Positions 11,544-23,938 of a stretch of 64,000 nt of DNA are shown piece by piece. The stretch comes from Anthostomella pinea (Eukaryota; Ascomycota; Sordariomycetes; Xylariales; Xylariaceae): contig CAUWAG010000003.1 of the NCBI GenBank assembly GCA_963556695.1, positions 3,720,001 through 3,784,000 of the forward strand, given 5' to 3'. The notes beneath the pieces are model-generated. The model worked only from the letters and a program-made list of their open reading frames with translations, was not told the origin of the DNA and made no database searches. The position numbers were made by a program, and so were the translations under genes. Within the stretch, counting starts at the first letter, position 1, and each line of letters starts with the position of its first letter.

Positions 11544-12985
11544 GTCGCAAGGGATATCGAAGGGGATTCGAGCAAAGACAACAGAATGCGGGGTTCGAGG
11601 AGGTAGGCTGATCAACCGTTCGGTGTTGGCAATCGAGGGCGTAAAACAATGGTTAGTTGCGATAGTAATAATAATGCCATTGTCATCAGAGCAAAAACGA
11701 CGACAGCAGCTATTCTTTAACACAACGTCCGAGATTGTCCTGGTTTGGGGGACAATGTTGCGGTGACTGGTGATAGAACAGAACCTATGTCCTCCCTTAT
11801 GTAATCTTGTCCTGATGTCGTAATGAGCTTGGTTGGCAATGAATATCGGGAGATCCCGACCTCTCGGCGTTTATGCACGCGAGTAAGCTGTTGGGTCTGT
11901 TCTGACTGGTAAGTGACGGAAATGGCCAGTCACAGCTCCATCCGCTGGAAGTCTGATGGACGTGAGAAGTAGAGTAGTCGGGTTCGCAACAGCCATCATC
12001 ACACCTTATCAGACCTTCTGGGGTTAAGCATCGTGTTTGTTGGGGAAAGGTCTAGAATGAAGCGGGATGCCTGCTCCGTCGCTGTCCCTTCGCACCAGGC
12101 GTGCTGATGACCAGTAACCCGACTATCCCGCAGTGGTTGGTTGGTTGGTTGGTCGGTTGCAGTGTTTAATGTCTGCTGGCAGCTGTGGAGCAGCTACCGC
12201 CAAGGTGCCATGGGCGATGGGACGTGACGAGCGGTCCAACATGTCGCAGCAGGCGTGCCCATGACCGGAATCCCGATCCATACTCTGGTCAAGTGCACGA
12301 TTTCAGGAGTAGAATTCGCAACCTGGCTTCAGGATGCATAGAATGGCCTTGGTGTTTGTGATTCTCATCGACTTGGACGGCGGTCGCCGGCAGCGGACAC
12401 GTACCTACGCTCAAGCAGTGAGTCGTAAACCGAGGCCTTCGTTTTTGACGAAGGATCGCGGGGATGTCTGGGGTATCGCCTCGCGACAAGGGTCAGTTCA
12501 CTGACTGCTGTACTGGCTAATCCTTCAGGCACAATGCCGTCGCGAACAGGCGGGCTTGGGCAGGTTTGCTCGGCGTTCTCGAGACACGGGTGGCTTGGAG
12601 AACGCCCAGCGATATGCCTGGGCCGATGGCGATATTGATTGGCACCTGGTATTGCACGTCCATCCCGGACCCGGTATCTCGTGTCCACGGGGCGGAGCGT
12701 GCAAGAATCAGTGGGAAGATTAAATCACCGCTAGGTAGATATGGTAGACTCTCGGCGAGACAAGCAATACTTTGTCGTGACCATTGTTCAAGTGCCTACG
12801 CCAGATAATATTAGCGACACACACCAGAGATCCCTACGGAGTTGCGGAGTTGACAGGGCTGGGAAACAAACAGGACCCTGACCACTTCCGCTCGGAAACA
12901 AGGCGAGCCTGCTTACTCGTTTGGGCGTGATGGCCACCTACAGACTAATGAGTCGAGGGGCACGTCTCTGCTTGTCCGGGATGTA
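11544..12985. other. Intergenic region
   Basis: This holds the promoter side of the zinc-finger gene and the left flank of a transposon. A short TTGG tetranucleotide run occurs at about 12136-12152. Frames around 12289-12808 overlap on both strands and show no recognisable protein. Nothing else is supported. Confidence 0.5.
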
Positions 12986-14393
12986 CAGTGGGGTGACAAA
13001 AATACCGAACACCCCACCCGCCCGATATATAGGTCCCGATTGACCACCCTACTTCCAGAGGTCACAACTTTCTCAATCATGCGTCGCATCCTTAGCAAAT
13101 TGGTATGTAGGTACATAAACATGTAGTTTATTTTTTAAGATCCTTTGATACTTCGTATACCATCCCTTCGCTTCGATGATGGCCGCGATCCGGTCTGGCA
13201 TCGAATCTATCAGCCTATTAATCATATCAACTTCAACCGCCTCCCAACACCTCTCCGCGGCATCTATTAGCTGATCCATGACGTCCTCGTTAGCCGGCAG
13301 GTCTGCAAGGTCGGGATAGTCTCTGCAGATTCTCTGTTTAAGCCATGACCAGAGATTCTCCATGGGGTTGAGGTCGGGGGAGTAAGGAGGCCACACCAGA
13401 ACCGGGAACCCGAAGTTTGCTAGTCACTCCTTCATCAACTTTGAGGTGTGAATAGGAGCATTATCTTGCATGAAGATGTTCCCTGGCTCCATCACCTTAG
13501 GGAGCTCTTCCTTGAGGATTTCCTTGTGAATCCGAGCCGTTACACCCCCCCTCTTGGCCTCGGGGTCCCCGTTGCAGATGGCCAACTCGCTCTTTGTGCC
13601 GTAGCGAATACCACCCCAAAACATCTTGGAATGACGCGATCTCTTGTGACGTGTTTGAACGTACATCCTTGCTATCGCAGATAAGCCTGGTTCAAAGAGA
13701 TTTGGTTAGATATTGCTCTGTTAATCGCGTGGTGAAGTAAAGGGGTCCAAAATGGGCCCTAGAAGATCTCCGCACCTTTGGGCCGAAATACCCACCCCTT
13801 CCTCTGACCTTGACCACGCTCTATCATCGACTTGTCTGTGAATAAAACACGTCGCCAAAACAAAAGCGGCTTATCCTGATGCTCTTTAGCCCATTTTAGT
13901 CGCTTGTCTGCGTGTTCCTGGGTCAAATACGGGCGTGTTGCGGCTTCGTGATGCCCGATGCCCTCCCGGAGCAGATGGCGACCGATAGTACGCGTTGACT
14001 CCTTCAGATTAAGCGCTCGCTTCAAATTAAGTAGAGAAATGAACGGATTACCGTTAACTACCCTTAGTATGGCCCTCTTTTCGATTCTAGTTAGGGATTG
14101 TGGTCGACCACGGCCTTTGGGAGAGACGCCCCAGTCCTGAGAGGTGAAGCGCTTTTTGATCCCGCGACAGGTGCTTGCTGACACTCCCTCAGCAAGCTCC
14201 ACCTTCCTGCTCGATTCGCCTGCGGATAGCCTTCCCCAAATGCGATTGCGCTGACGAGGTGTTGTATGAATTCCTGTTTTTTTCCGAGTTTTTTTGTGTA
14301 CACGAGGCATCGTGGAAGTTGTGGTGTTAGTCGTGGCAGAAAAGAGGAAACGCGAAAAATCGCGGGGTGTTTGGTTTTTTTGTCACCCCACTG
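12986..14393 (-). mobile_element. Tc1-like DNA transposon, 1408 bp, inactivated
   Basis: The ends are inverted copies beginning CAGTGGGGTGACAAAAA, one at 12986 and its reverse complement ending at 14393. About 30 bp are shared with few mismatches. Both ends are flanked by TA (12984-12985 and 14394-14395), the target duplication of the Tc1/mariner superfamily. The element carries one transposase frame on the minus strand. Its right TA is also the left TA of the next element, so the two abut exactly. Confidence 0.9.
13073..14310 (-). pseudogene. Tc1-family transposase, broken
   Basis: The frame starts MPRVHKKTRKKTG and has an N-terminal helix-turn-helix pair, then the DDE catalytic core. The first Asp lies in LFTDKSMI, the second in FMQDNAPIHTS and the Glu in NPMENLWSW, in Tc1 order. 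The protein ends early at 13759 and resumes in another frame at 13666, so a frame break or lost splice lies between. An in-frame TGA separates LMKE from LANFGF at about 13421. That codon would be TGG before a G-to-A change. The element therefore cannot make a full transposase. Confidence 0.88.
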
Positions 14394-14395
14394 TA

Positions 14396-16631
14396 CCATC
14401 CCCCCCATAGAAGTCGTACACCCCCACTAGTCGTACAGCCAAACCCCACCATCACCACCCAAACTCCCACATGTTCACTTATACGCTTTCAGCCCGATGT
14501 TGAAGCTGTTCACAATATAATTAATGTTCCAGATAGCCCTGATCTTAAGGTTTTTCCCAATGCAAATTTTACCCCGCGGCGCCTACCTGATTGGCTGTTA
14601 ATTACCCCGCATTTCCTATCCTGAATGGCATATTTGCGGTCTTGCGCGGCTCTCATGAAGCCTTGTTCTGTATGCGATACAGCATCGTAGAGCCGCTTAA
14701 AATGCCTCCCTATTTGTATGCAGAGGATCAGATGGCGAATGCCATCTTAGATATCACAGATGAGGGCCTCTCGCTGCAAAAAAGCGCTCAAAAACACGGC
14801 ATTCCGGCCATGACGCTGTCTAATCGACTCAACAGCAGGCCTACGAGATCCGAAGCCTATATACAGCAACAGCGACTCTTCCCTACGCAGGAAACAACTA
14901 TAACCAAATGGGTTTTACTGCAAGAAAAGCTGGGCCTAGCCCCTTCACATTCCCTGGTCTGTAAGATCGTAAGATCATCAAGAAGGTGTTGAAAGAAAAG
15001 GGGAATGAGGCCCCCCTAGGAGACACCTTCATGGCAGCCTTCAAGCGCCGTAACCCCCAGATCAAGACCAAGATTGACAAAAGGATAGAAGCAGCACGCT
15101 TCAAGGGCTTTACGCCTAAATCAGTTAACTGGTTGTTTAAAATTCTCAAAGACTACGGCTGGGTGAAGCCAAAGAACACCTATAATGTCAATAAGGGCGG
15201 CATCATGTCGGGTTTTGTTAGCTCTATTTACCACTTTAATTCCGGGAAAAATCTAATTAGATTCACAGGCATTGACTCTCTTGTTTTGTGTAATTCTGCT
15301 ACAAAGAAGGCCTTTTGAAGAGCCTCCAGGGCCGTAGTTGGACCTCCTTTATCAAGACCATCTCAACAACTAGAAAAATCTTGAAACCAGGCATTATCTT
15401 CAAGGGGAAGGACCTCCAAGCCCAGTGGTTCATCGAGGAGTTCTGGAAGACCACAGATTGGCATTATATATGCTCAGAAAATGGCTGGACTTCGAATGAC
15501 ATCGCCTACAAGTGGCTAGAAGATGTTTTCCTCCCAAAGGCGGACGAGATACGAGGAGGAGACCAGTCTGACGCGATCCTTTTAATACTAGATGGCCATA
15601 AGAGCCACACCTCCGTACATATAAAATTTTTCCTTATTTTATTTAGACATCCTTTGATTTTTCCCGATTTATTATAGTTTGACGCGTGTTAATAGGAAGA
15701 ATTCATGACTATGTGTTATTTTAATAACATATTGCTCTGTTTTTTTCCTTCGCATACTAGTCACGGCATGCAACCTCTAGATAACAGGCCTTATAACGCC
15801 CTAAAGGCCTACTACCAGAAATTTCTCTCTGAGTTGAATTCCTTGACGGATGCCTTGCCTGTTGACAAGATCAACTTCATCCAATGCTATAGCAAGGCCA
15901 GAACTTCTGTTTTCACTAAGAAAAACATATTCTCGACCTTCAAGGTCACTGGATGTTATTCTATAAGCCGCAGGAAATGCTTACAGCACTCAGAGATACA
16001 GGAAGAGAAGAGAAAGACCCCTAAGCCTGATACCCCTGAAAACTCTGAACCAGCGGACCAACAGACCCCTACTACGAGCCGTCAGATCATGAATTCCGGC
16101 AAAAATAAGTCCCTAGGGACCAGGCTGAAGTACAGGAAGATAGCCAACGCGTTCGAAGCCAAGGAGACCAAAGTTGTTATAAAAGATCAGAAGATCATGG
16201 CTCTGGAGGCTGAGTTAGAGCAGCTACGGCCAAAGAAGCGGCAGAAGATCTCTAATCCTAATGGGAAGTTCAAAACAGTGACAGAAATACTATCTCATAA
16301 AGGTACCATTAGCCCTGCTGCACGCACAGAAGTACAAGAAGAGATAGTTGTTGAGTTGGAGGACGAAGAGGAAGATGAGGATGATCCCCTTGATGAGGAC
16401 GTTTTGGAGGCTATACAGGAGCCTCGCCTATCGCGATCCGGGCGAGCTATTAAGGCGCCGGCTTGATATTACGCATGAACAGCTTCAGCGCTTTTAAATG
16501 ATAATTTTGCTGTATTTCTCTGACCTAAATGGCTTCATTCGTGTATAAGTCAATAAGGGGGAGTTTTGGTGGTGATGATGGGGTTTGGCTATACGACTAG
16601 TGGGGGTGTACGACTTCTATAGGAGGGATGG
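14396..16631 (+). mobile_element. Fot/pogo-like DNA transposon, 2236 bp, inactivated
   Basis: Inverted repeats of about 72 bp bound the element. The left one starts CCATCCC at 14396 and the right one is its inverted copy ending at 16631. They differ at a few positions, mostly C versus T. TA flanks both sides (14394-14395 and 16632-16633). The transposase has the pogo/Fot domain order, so this is a Tc1/mariner-superfamily element of the pogo branch. It touches the preceding Tc1-like element with a single shared TA. Confidence 0.88.
14702..16466 (+). pseudogene. Pogo/Fot-type DDE transposase, broken
   Basis: The frame starts MPPYLYAEDQMANAILD, an N-terminal helix-turn-helix of the Psq type. 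A CENP-B-like DNA-binding region follows (PLGDTFMAAFKRRNPQ). In the catalytic domain the first acidic position reads YNVNKGG where the family has a D-E pair; GAT-to-AAT and GAG-to-AAG changes would explain this. The second Asp is kept in LILDGHKSH and the third in GMQPLDNRPY. Frame changes near 14990, 15315 and 15680-15705 split the protein into four parts. The C-terminal part (to about 16466) is charged and coiled-coil-like, with an acidic tail. Catalytic loss and frame breaks both mark it as dead. Confidence 0.85.
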
Positions 16632-16633
16632 TA

Positions 16634-19600
16634 GTACGACGTTGTCCTATGAGACAGAACTGCGACGACCGTCCGCTGTTCAGTTTTGTCACGAGATCAG
16701 GCGGCTCAATACCGTAGTTTTGTGACGGAACGCTCACCATAACCACCATGCCACGGCTGTTCCTCCCAAAAGGATGTCGAATATCAAGCGTGGCTTGACA
16801 TTCAATGGTGGTACATGTACTTATGTCCGGACTCCAGGACCCACCACATTGGCTACATGTACCAGACCATGACAAGTTTCTAAGTAAGCTTACCATAAAA
16901 CAATATATGCAGCGTCACCATTAAATCAACCCAATCTTCTAATCCGAAAAGCTTAATAATCTTAAATAAAATAAGCTATACTTACCTAGCTTGCTTCATG
17001 AAGTTATATAAGGCTTATTTAAATATAAAGGTATTGAATCAGGTATACTCTTTACCGACATAAGATAAAGCAGGTATAATAAAGGCAATACGTACTTACT
17101 ACTACTTAAATTAAATTGAAAAAACTAATAATAAGATTTATATGTTTAAACATTCTAAAAAAGGCGTAGTCAGCATTATATTTTATTTTATTAATAAGTA
17201 CTTTTATAAAAAGCTAAAATAAAAATAAAAATGACGTAATTAATATACAAACTTAATACTATTAAGTAGTTTTATTTTGAACTCTTTTAAATAAATATTT
17301 ACTTATAATACTTTTATATTAAAAAGCCGAATTAAAGTACTTACGTTTTAAACTACTAGATTACCTTGATATTGATATAAAAGCTTTTCTTTTAATCGTA
17401 TATAGAGTTTTAAAAGTAATCATATAGCCGTGAATAAGGTAAAAAAACACGTTACTAATAAGCGCTCGATAAAATATCGTATTAGAGGGGCGTTCAAATA
17501 ATATCACTTATATATTTAATAGATTTCTTTTATATATTTAAACGATTTAATATTTTTAAGCTTATTAATAATTACGTATTATAAAAAAATTATACTTATT
17601 AAATATAGCTGCTACTGGTAACAGGTTATAAGGTAGTAATAAAGGTAAATCAAAACCTTTAAAGCATGAAAAAGAAGCATTCGAGCGTTACTTGATAATT
17701 TTATTATTTAATATGAGGTAAATATGTATTAAAAAGCTTTTATACTTCCATTCAAGTAAGAACTTTTTTTATAAATCTATAATTAAAACATCGACTATTA
17801 ATTATTCTATTTTAACTTTGTCTGAACCTTTATTATTTATATAGTAATATCTTTGACTTTAATTGAAAAGAAATTTAATATTTGAAAATAAGAAAAGCTT
17901 TTTAATAATCTTTTTTACCTTTTATAATAGCTATAAATAACTTTAAGCTTAAAGGCGCGCTTGTTAATGGCGTTATTATATAACGTGTTTGAACAGGCTT
18001 CAACGATCAATCATAATACTCCAGTATTGGTTCAAGGTCATGATGTTACTGATGGTTGGATTGAAAGGTCTGGCTAAGTGACCTGGCAACCCGGTATCTA
18101 ATCTCTTATCTAATCATACATGTGTGTCCTGGTATAGATGGTTGCAGGATGGAATCGCATGGATCTAATATAACGAAAAATCTAGCTTTTAAAAATAAAG
18201 ATTAAAGAAATAAAGCAGTAAATAACGTGTTGAAACGAAACGTATAAAATCAAAGACGTTAAAAGTAATAAAGATAAAAATAATAAAGCTAATAATAAGA
18301 AAACCCCGTTCATTAAAAAAATGACCTCGTTTAATTTATAAGCTTTTAATAATACAAATATGAGTAAAATATTCTACACCGTTTTTTGAATGATTTTTGA
18401 TAATCAAAAATTAAAATACTCGGCCTTAAATCTTGCACTTAAAAATTTCAGCTAAACTACAAATATAAAGACCTTAACAAAGTTTAATTAAACGAAAATA
18501 AGAAATATAATCTAGTTTACTATCGAAAAAAAAGCCAGCGTAGCTATTTTGAAAACAATGTAAAAGCAACTAAATACTTACGCGTTTTGAAACGATATAT
18601 AAAATACGCGAAAATAAAAGAAAAGCTAATATTATAAACCAATTTTTAAAAGTATAACTATATTAATAATTAATTTAGTAACTTAATAACTCGTAACAAA
18701 AATGTAATTGATATGATTATTTTCTTTATAATCAAAGGCCTTGTTTTTTACCGATATAAAAGAAAAAGCTGAGATAGAAAAAAAAGCAGCAGCGCTTTTT
18801 CGTTTGATACGTTATTAGTATGATATTTGAAGCTTTTTTAAACGACTTCATAAGTAAATTTCGAGATCGTATTGACAATAATAAAAGTAAAAAAAGGCCA
18901 GTTATACATATTATAAAGCCGACATAAAATGAGCAGCCGTAATAATTAAACAAATAAATATCCGCGCTATTAACGTGATAAAAGAAAAAATTACCTTAGA
19001 TATAAATACTTTAACCGTTTATAAAGTAATAGCAAAGATAAAAGTGACTTTAAAAAACAGGGTAAAAACTGCACGATAATATGATATACGGTACAACGTT
19101 TTAAGAAATTAAAAGATCTCGTTACCGTTTTTAATTCAAACGGTAACATTTAGAAATAACAGTAAGAAAATAGTTTGATTATTAAAGTAATAAAATTACC
19201 TTTAAAGAGATAAAGCTGTATATATTAAGGTATTATACGTAGCTTTATCTTAACGCGTTGATAATAGCTTAAGAATATCAATCTCACGTAATATATATAA
19301 TAATATATTTCAAAACCCAGTAATAAAAATACAGCAAAGGAACAAATACGGCTACAAAAAAAGTAAAAGGTTTTTTAATCGATTAAAATATTATTAAAAA
19401 TAATACGTTGGCGGGAAAAAAAACGAAAAAAACGAGTAAGTAATAACTTAACTAGGGCTTTAAAAGGTAGTAACGCGTAATTAAGGCTTTATTAGTTAAA
19501 AGATTTTATTATTACGTCAAAGTATATTGATTATATACTTAAATGATATTATTACTACGTTTAAATTAGATTTTTATCTTGTTTTAAGCGTTTTATAGCT

Positions 19601-19658
19601 TTATCAACCTGTTAATGTAACCTTTCAATCAAAGCTCCTAATTGATTAACCAACAATA
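16634..19658. other. AT-rich, RIP-like decayed repeat block
   Basis: After a normal-composition 250 bp, base composition turns sharply to A and T at about 16,900 and stays so to about 19,650. TA dinucleotides abound and long frames are absent. A short island of normal composition sits near 17,990-18,170. This looks like repeated DNA mutated by repeat-induced point mutation until unreadable, a typical fungal heterochromatic block. No element can be named within it. Confidence 0.75.
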
Positions 19659-21315
19659 ATGGCATTGCGTTATAGCGAATCAGACTTACAGCTTGCTGTC
19701 TAAGTTAAGCGACGCGACCCTCATATTACCATTGGCAAGCTTTCTAAGACTTTTCATGTCCCATATAATACCTTGAAGGCTAGAATCGCCGGCCGACTAT
19801 CACGACGCGATAGCATACCCAATACTTTGAAACTTACGGTTTCTGAACAGAATGCTATTCTTTCCTTCATTCTTGACCTGGATGCGCAAATATTTCCACT
19901 CCCGCACAGTCATGTTGAAGATATGGGGAATCAATTGTTGGCAGCGCATGGGAATGGACGTGTTAGAAAGAACTGGACACAGAACTTCATTAAACGCAAA
20001 CCAGGCCTCCAGACGCAATTTCATCAGAGGATGGACTACCAGAGGGTCTTCAATGAAGATCTAGATGCGTATTGCGCGTGGTTTTGCCAAGTTATAGCGG
20101 CAATTGCGAAACATGGTATTCAAGACGCGGATATTTATAACTTTGACGAGACTGGGTTTATAATAGGCATTATTAGGTCCGGTATGGTCGTTACAAGTGC
20201 TGAAAGACGTGGTAGGCCTAGACAAGCTCAGCAAGGCAATAGGGAATGGTCTACAGCAATTTCTGCTGTCAATGCTGATGGTTGGGTGGTCCCGCCGCTC
20301 ATCATTCTACAGGGCAAAACCCACCTTGCCTCATAGTCTCGCGACACGACATTACCACGCAATTGGAAGGTGGCTGTGTCCGATAACGGTTGGACTACGA
20401 ATGAGATTGGTTTGGAATAGATTCGGCATTTTAACAAGTATACCAGACCGCGTATGACTGCCAGTAAACGCCTCCTCATTCTAGATGGTCACGAAAGCCA
20501 CCATTCCCAGATCTTTGAGGATTATTGCCAGAACAATAGCATTATTACCCTTTATATGCCTGCCCACTCGTCACACATGCTCCAGCCTTTAGATGTCAGT
20601 TGTTTTAGCCCGCTCAAACGAGCGTACGGTCGCATGATTGAGGATCTCATCCGGCGTCATATAACACACGTTTCAAAAGAGGACTTCCTTACAGCATTTT
20701 GTGAAGCACACAACGCTGCTATGACGCAAGGAAATATTTGAGCAGGTTTCAGTGCCACTGGGCTTGGTTCTTTTTGACCCAGAAAGTGTCATTTTGAAGC
20801 TGGATGCTGTCGCTGTCGTACAAACACCGTCGCCAGACCCCAATCTGCCACCCACTACTTGGACTTTAAAGACGCCTACCACCATCAAGAAAGCAATAAA
20901 CCAGCCGGTTCATATCCGAAATCGAGTCAGAAAAGACCAGGGAAGCTCACCTACATCAATAATTGATGCGTTAAGCTCATTTTCAAAGGCTACATATGGT
21001 CTTATACACAAGATCGCTTTGGTTGATTCCCGGGTCCGCAAGCTAGAGGAGGCCAATCACCTACTAAGTAAACACCGGAGAACAAAAAACAAACGTCTAG
21101 TGAAAGGAGGAATACTTTCAGTTAAAGATGCAGTAGGCCTCCAGGCTGTAAAGGATGGTAATGAGCTGGCAAGACAGGAAATGGGTGAAGATAATTGTCG
21201 TTCAAGGAGGGCGGTAGCGCGTGAGCAACGTTGTGGCGTTTGCGGCAACACTGGCCATAATGCGCGGACTTGTACAATAGAGATAGAAACATCTAAAGAA
21301 AAAGAATCCAATTGA
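19659..21315 (+). pseudogene. Pogo-type transposase with C-terminal zinc knuckle, RIP-damaged
   Basis: The frame starts at an ATG at 19659 (MALRYSESDLQLAV) and keeps the pogo order. It has an N-terminal helix-turn-helix, a CENP-B-like region (RVRKNWTQNFIKRKPGL), the catalytic segments IYNFDETGF and LLILDGHESHH with HMLQPLDV, then a coiled coil and a CCHC knuckle RCGVCGNTGHNARTC. It is stopped in frame by TAA after LQLAV, by TAG after THLAS, by TAG after NEIGLE and by TGA after TQGNI. The first fits Gln CAA and the other three fit Trp TGG before a C-to-T or G-to-A change. A further one-base frame break lies near 20750. Terminal repeats could not be found by eye. Confidence 0.87.
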
Positions 21316-22325
21316 TTAGATTGAATTAAATGCATTGTGGTCGAGTTATTTGACATGTTAGTTAGAAGGTTGGTGAAAAGTTGCCGTTCACTTGTAATTG
21401 CCGCTCGCTTGTTATCCATGTTATCTATATTATCTATTTTATTTATTTTATTCATATTATTGACGAGACTTATAATTATCTAATATAACTATTTTACATC
21501 GTGGTTAAACTAATATTTGAAACATTAATAAATAAGCGTGAGCTTATATTGATTAAATACGTGCTCGTTCTTCATTAATATAATCAGGAGAAAAATAATA
21601 TTGAGGATTATTTGGTTTGATTGAAAATACTACTTTTAATAATCCTTTTATTATAAAAAAATGTTTTTCTATAAAAAATGTTTTTTAACTCGTCGCTTGG
21701 ATTTATAAGCTCCTAATGTTTCCAAAGTCGTATTTATTGAATACAATACTAATAAAAGATTTCTTATTTTAAGCGATAACGATTAAAATATAACATTAAG
21801 GCTTTATTAAATATATCGGCATTTCAGTAATAAGGATGTATTTATTTTTAGTAAAAGATTGGGTTTTTTTTTTCTTTTTAACAATAAATCTCCCTTTTGA
21901 GTATTTTTAAGGCCTTTTTAAAATGAAGAATAATAATTATATAAAAATTAAAAGTTTTACTAAACGATTTATAATATGCTTACAAATTTTTGTACTCGCA
22001 TATAAGATTATTTTAGGATTGTTTAAAGCTTATTTTTTAAAACTTGTTTAGATTTGCTTTAATTTCGTTAAACCGTTTACTTTGTTTATAGATATTCAAA
22101 CGAAATATTGTCTTTAACGCCAGTAATATTTGCTTTTTTTAATTTAATAATTAAAATACAAAGGTTATATTAAGATTACGGTTGTTGATTCGTTAATAAT
22201 ATTGCTAAAAACCTTAGTTAAATCGTTTCTGAATAATATTATTCATTAGTATATATAGTATAATGTAATATATCTTTTATTGAATTCGTATTTTTGACAA
22301 AATTATTGTTTGTTAAAAAGTATTT
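21316..22325. other. AT-rich, RIP-like block
   Basis: This stretch is strongly AT-rich with no long frame. It continues the decay seen at 16.9-19.6 kb on the other side of the pogo transposase, so the transposase sits as a less mutated island in decayed DNA. Confidence 0.65.
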
Positions 22326-22451
22326 TGTGACGACCCGTCTAACCTATACGGCTAAAGGTTTCTATAGGGTTTATGTTCTAAGGTAAGTCAACACAAAAAA
22401 CGATAAAAGCTTCTGTCAATTAGAAGACACTCAGATGCTGGGGCTTGGTCT
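22326..22451 (+). repeat. Truncated LTR copy
   Basis: These 126 bp begin TGTGACGACCCGTC and match the first ~126 bp of the solo LTR at 31577 with only scattered differences. The match stops exactly where the inverted-repeat element at 22452 begins, and the rest of the LTR is not seen on the far side of that element. Confidence 0.8.
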
Positions 22452-23367
22452 TGTGACGGCCTGTACAGACCTTCCCACATGACAAGCGGATACTTCCCAA
22501 TAGGGGAAGGATCTGACCAGAGGATCCCCTTAAAGGGGCAACCTCCCACTGTACCTATCTCTCTCTCTCTCTTTCTTTCCTCTCTAGTCTTGATATTCTC
22601 GTCAATAGAGTAATAGCTGCCTGCTGCAGGCCATGTCCCAGCTCCTCAGTATGCTCGCCGTGACAGCACTCATCATGAACTCTCTGACTGCCATGTGAAA
22701 TAACTTTACTACAACGCATTCAATTCAATTCAATCAATCAGATTCCTTTTCTTCAGAGGTTTCTATGTCTATTGTACAAGTTTGTGCATTATGGCCAGTG
22801 TTGCCACAAACACCACAACGTCGCTCATGCGCTGCTGTCCTCTTTGGATGACGACTACCTTCACCCATCTCCTGTCTTACCAGCTCAGTATTATCCTTTG
22901 TAACCTGAAGACCTACTGTATCTTCAACAAAAAGTATTCCTTTTCTCACCAGACATTTTTTTTTTTGTTCTCTGGTGTTTACTTAGTAAGTAATTGGCCT
23001 CCTCTAGCTCGCGGACCCGGGAATCAACCAAAGCAACTTTGTGTATAAGACCATATGTAGCCTTTAAAAACAAGCTCAATGCATCAATTATTGAGAATTG
23101 CTATTTCCAGAGTATCCGATTTCTAGAGTACTCCACTTTGCAGCTGCCAGATCTGCTGACAGTTGCAGCAACCACTGCGCCCTATCACCTGGCAGCTGCC
23201 CCAATTGGCTACTGCTGCAATAATATCAAGACTAGAGAGGAAAGAAAGAGAGAGAGAGAGATAGGTACAGTGGGAGGTTGCCCCTTTAAGGGGATCCTCT
23301 GGTTAGATTCTTCCCCTATTAGGAAGTATCCGCTTGTCATGTGGGAAGGTCTGTGCAGGCCGTCACA
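22452..23367. mobile_element. Internally deleted transposon with ~145-bp inverted repeats
   Basis: The left end starts TGTGACGGCCTG and the right end is its inverted copy ending CAGGCCGTCACA at 23367. About 145 bp on each side are near-identical inverted copies that include a CT/GA microsatellite. The interior is under 650 bp. It keeps, on the minus strand, the end of a pogo-type transposase (22734-22949). This is a non-autonomous deletion derivative of a transposon related to the one at 19.7-21.3 kb. No clear target duplication is visible next to the ends. Confidence 0.8.
22734..22949 (-). pseudogene. Remnant of transposase C-terminus with CCHC zinc knuckle
   Basis: The 71-residue frame ends with RCGVCGNTGHNAQTC followed by an acidic tail. 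It closely matches the last ~70 residues of the pogo-type transposase at 19659-21315. The catalytic part is absent. It is the only coding trace left inside the deleted element. Confidence 0.85.
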
Positions 23368-23938
23368 ATTAATTCGTAAAGCTATCTATTATTTCTTTTA
23401 TTATTTTAAACCCCGTCATATTACCCTTTTACTACACCTTTATACCTCGGCAACCAAAATTAATATAATTTATAAAAAAAGTTAAGAGGTGCTAGCGATT
23501 TAAAATGGGGCACTAACACTCTAATTGGAAACGATAGTATGCCGATATGACTGACACTCTGGCTGACAAGCTGCCATCAATCGGGATGATGTGGGGGGAT
23601 CCTCACAGGGCTGAGTTTAGGTGAGCTGGGGATTCGCACCCGGGGCCCGGTCTTCTGGGATCCCATACCCAGGTCACACTCATGTGGTACTAACAAGCTT
23701 ATTTCCTTTAATGCTTGTTCAAGTAACGTTGGGGCATAAAACCCAGAGGCGTGGATTAAGCGCACTCCCTCGCATTTCCCGCTCTCTCCTTCATCGCATA
23801 CCTACTCATTGCACTCGTGGTACGCTACAACCACGATTACAACCTCGTCACTGTCCAATTTGCCTCAATCAGTCGTCCATTTTCCCACATCCAGCTTGCC
23901 GGAAAAACTGCACACGCACTTGCTACGGCGTCGCGACT
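23368..23938. other. Intergenic region
   Basis: The first 150 bp are AT-rich flank of the transposon island; composition returns to normal at about 23,500. A tRNA-like B-box appears on the minus strand near 23,635 but does not fold as a tRNA. The end contains the promoter of the small gene that follows. Confidence 0.45.

Noticed and set aside
22452..23367. Reading the TGTGACGG...CCGTCACA element as a retrotransposon LTR pair
   Set aside because: The two ends are inverted, not direct, repeats, and the interior codes a DNA-transposase remnant.
23600..23700. tRNA-like B-box (GGTGCGAATCC) on the minus strand
   Set aside because: The T-stem does not pair properly, no 7-bp acceptor stem forms and the A-box is poor. 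A tRNA-derived repeat is possible but unsupported.
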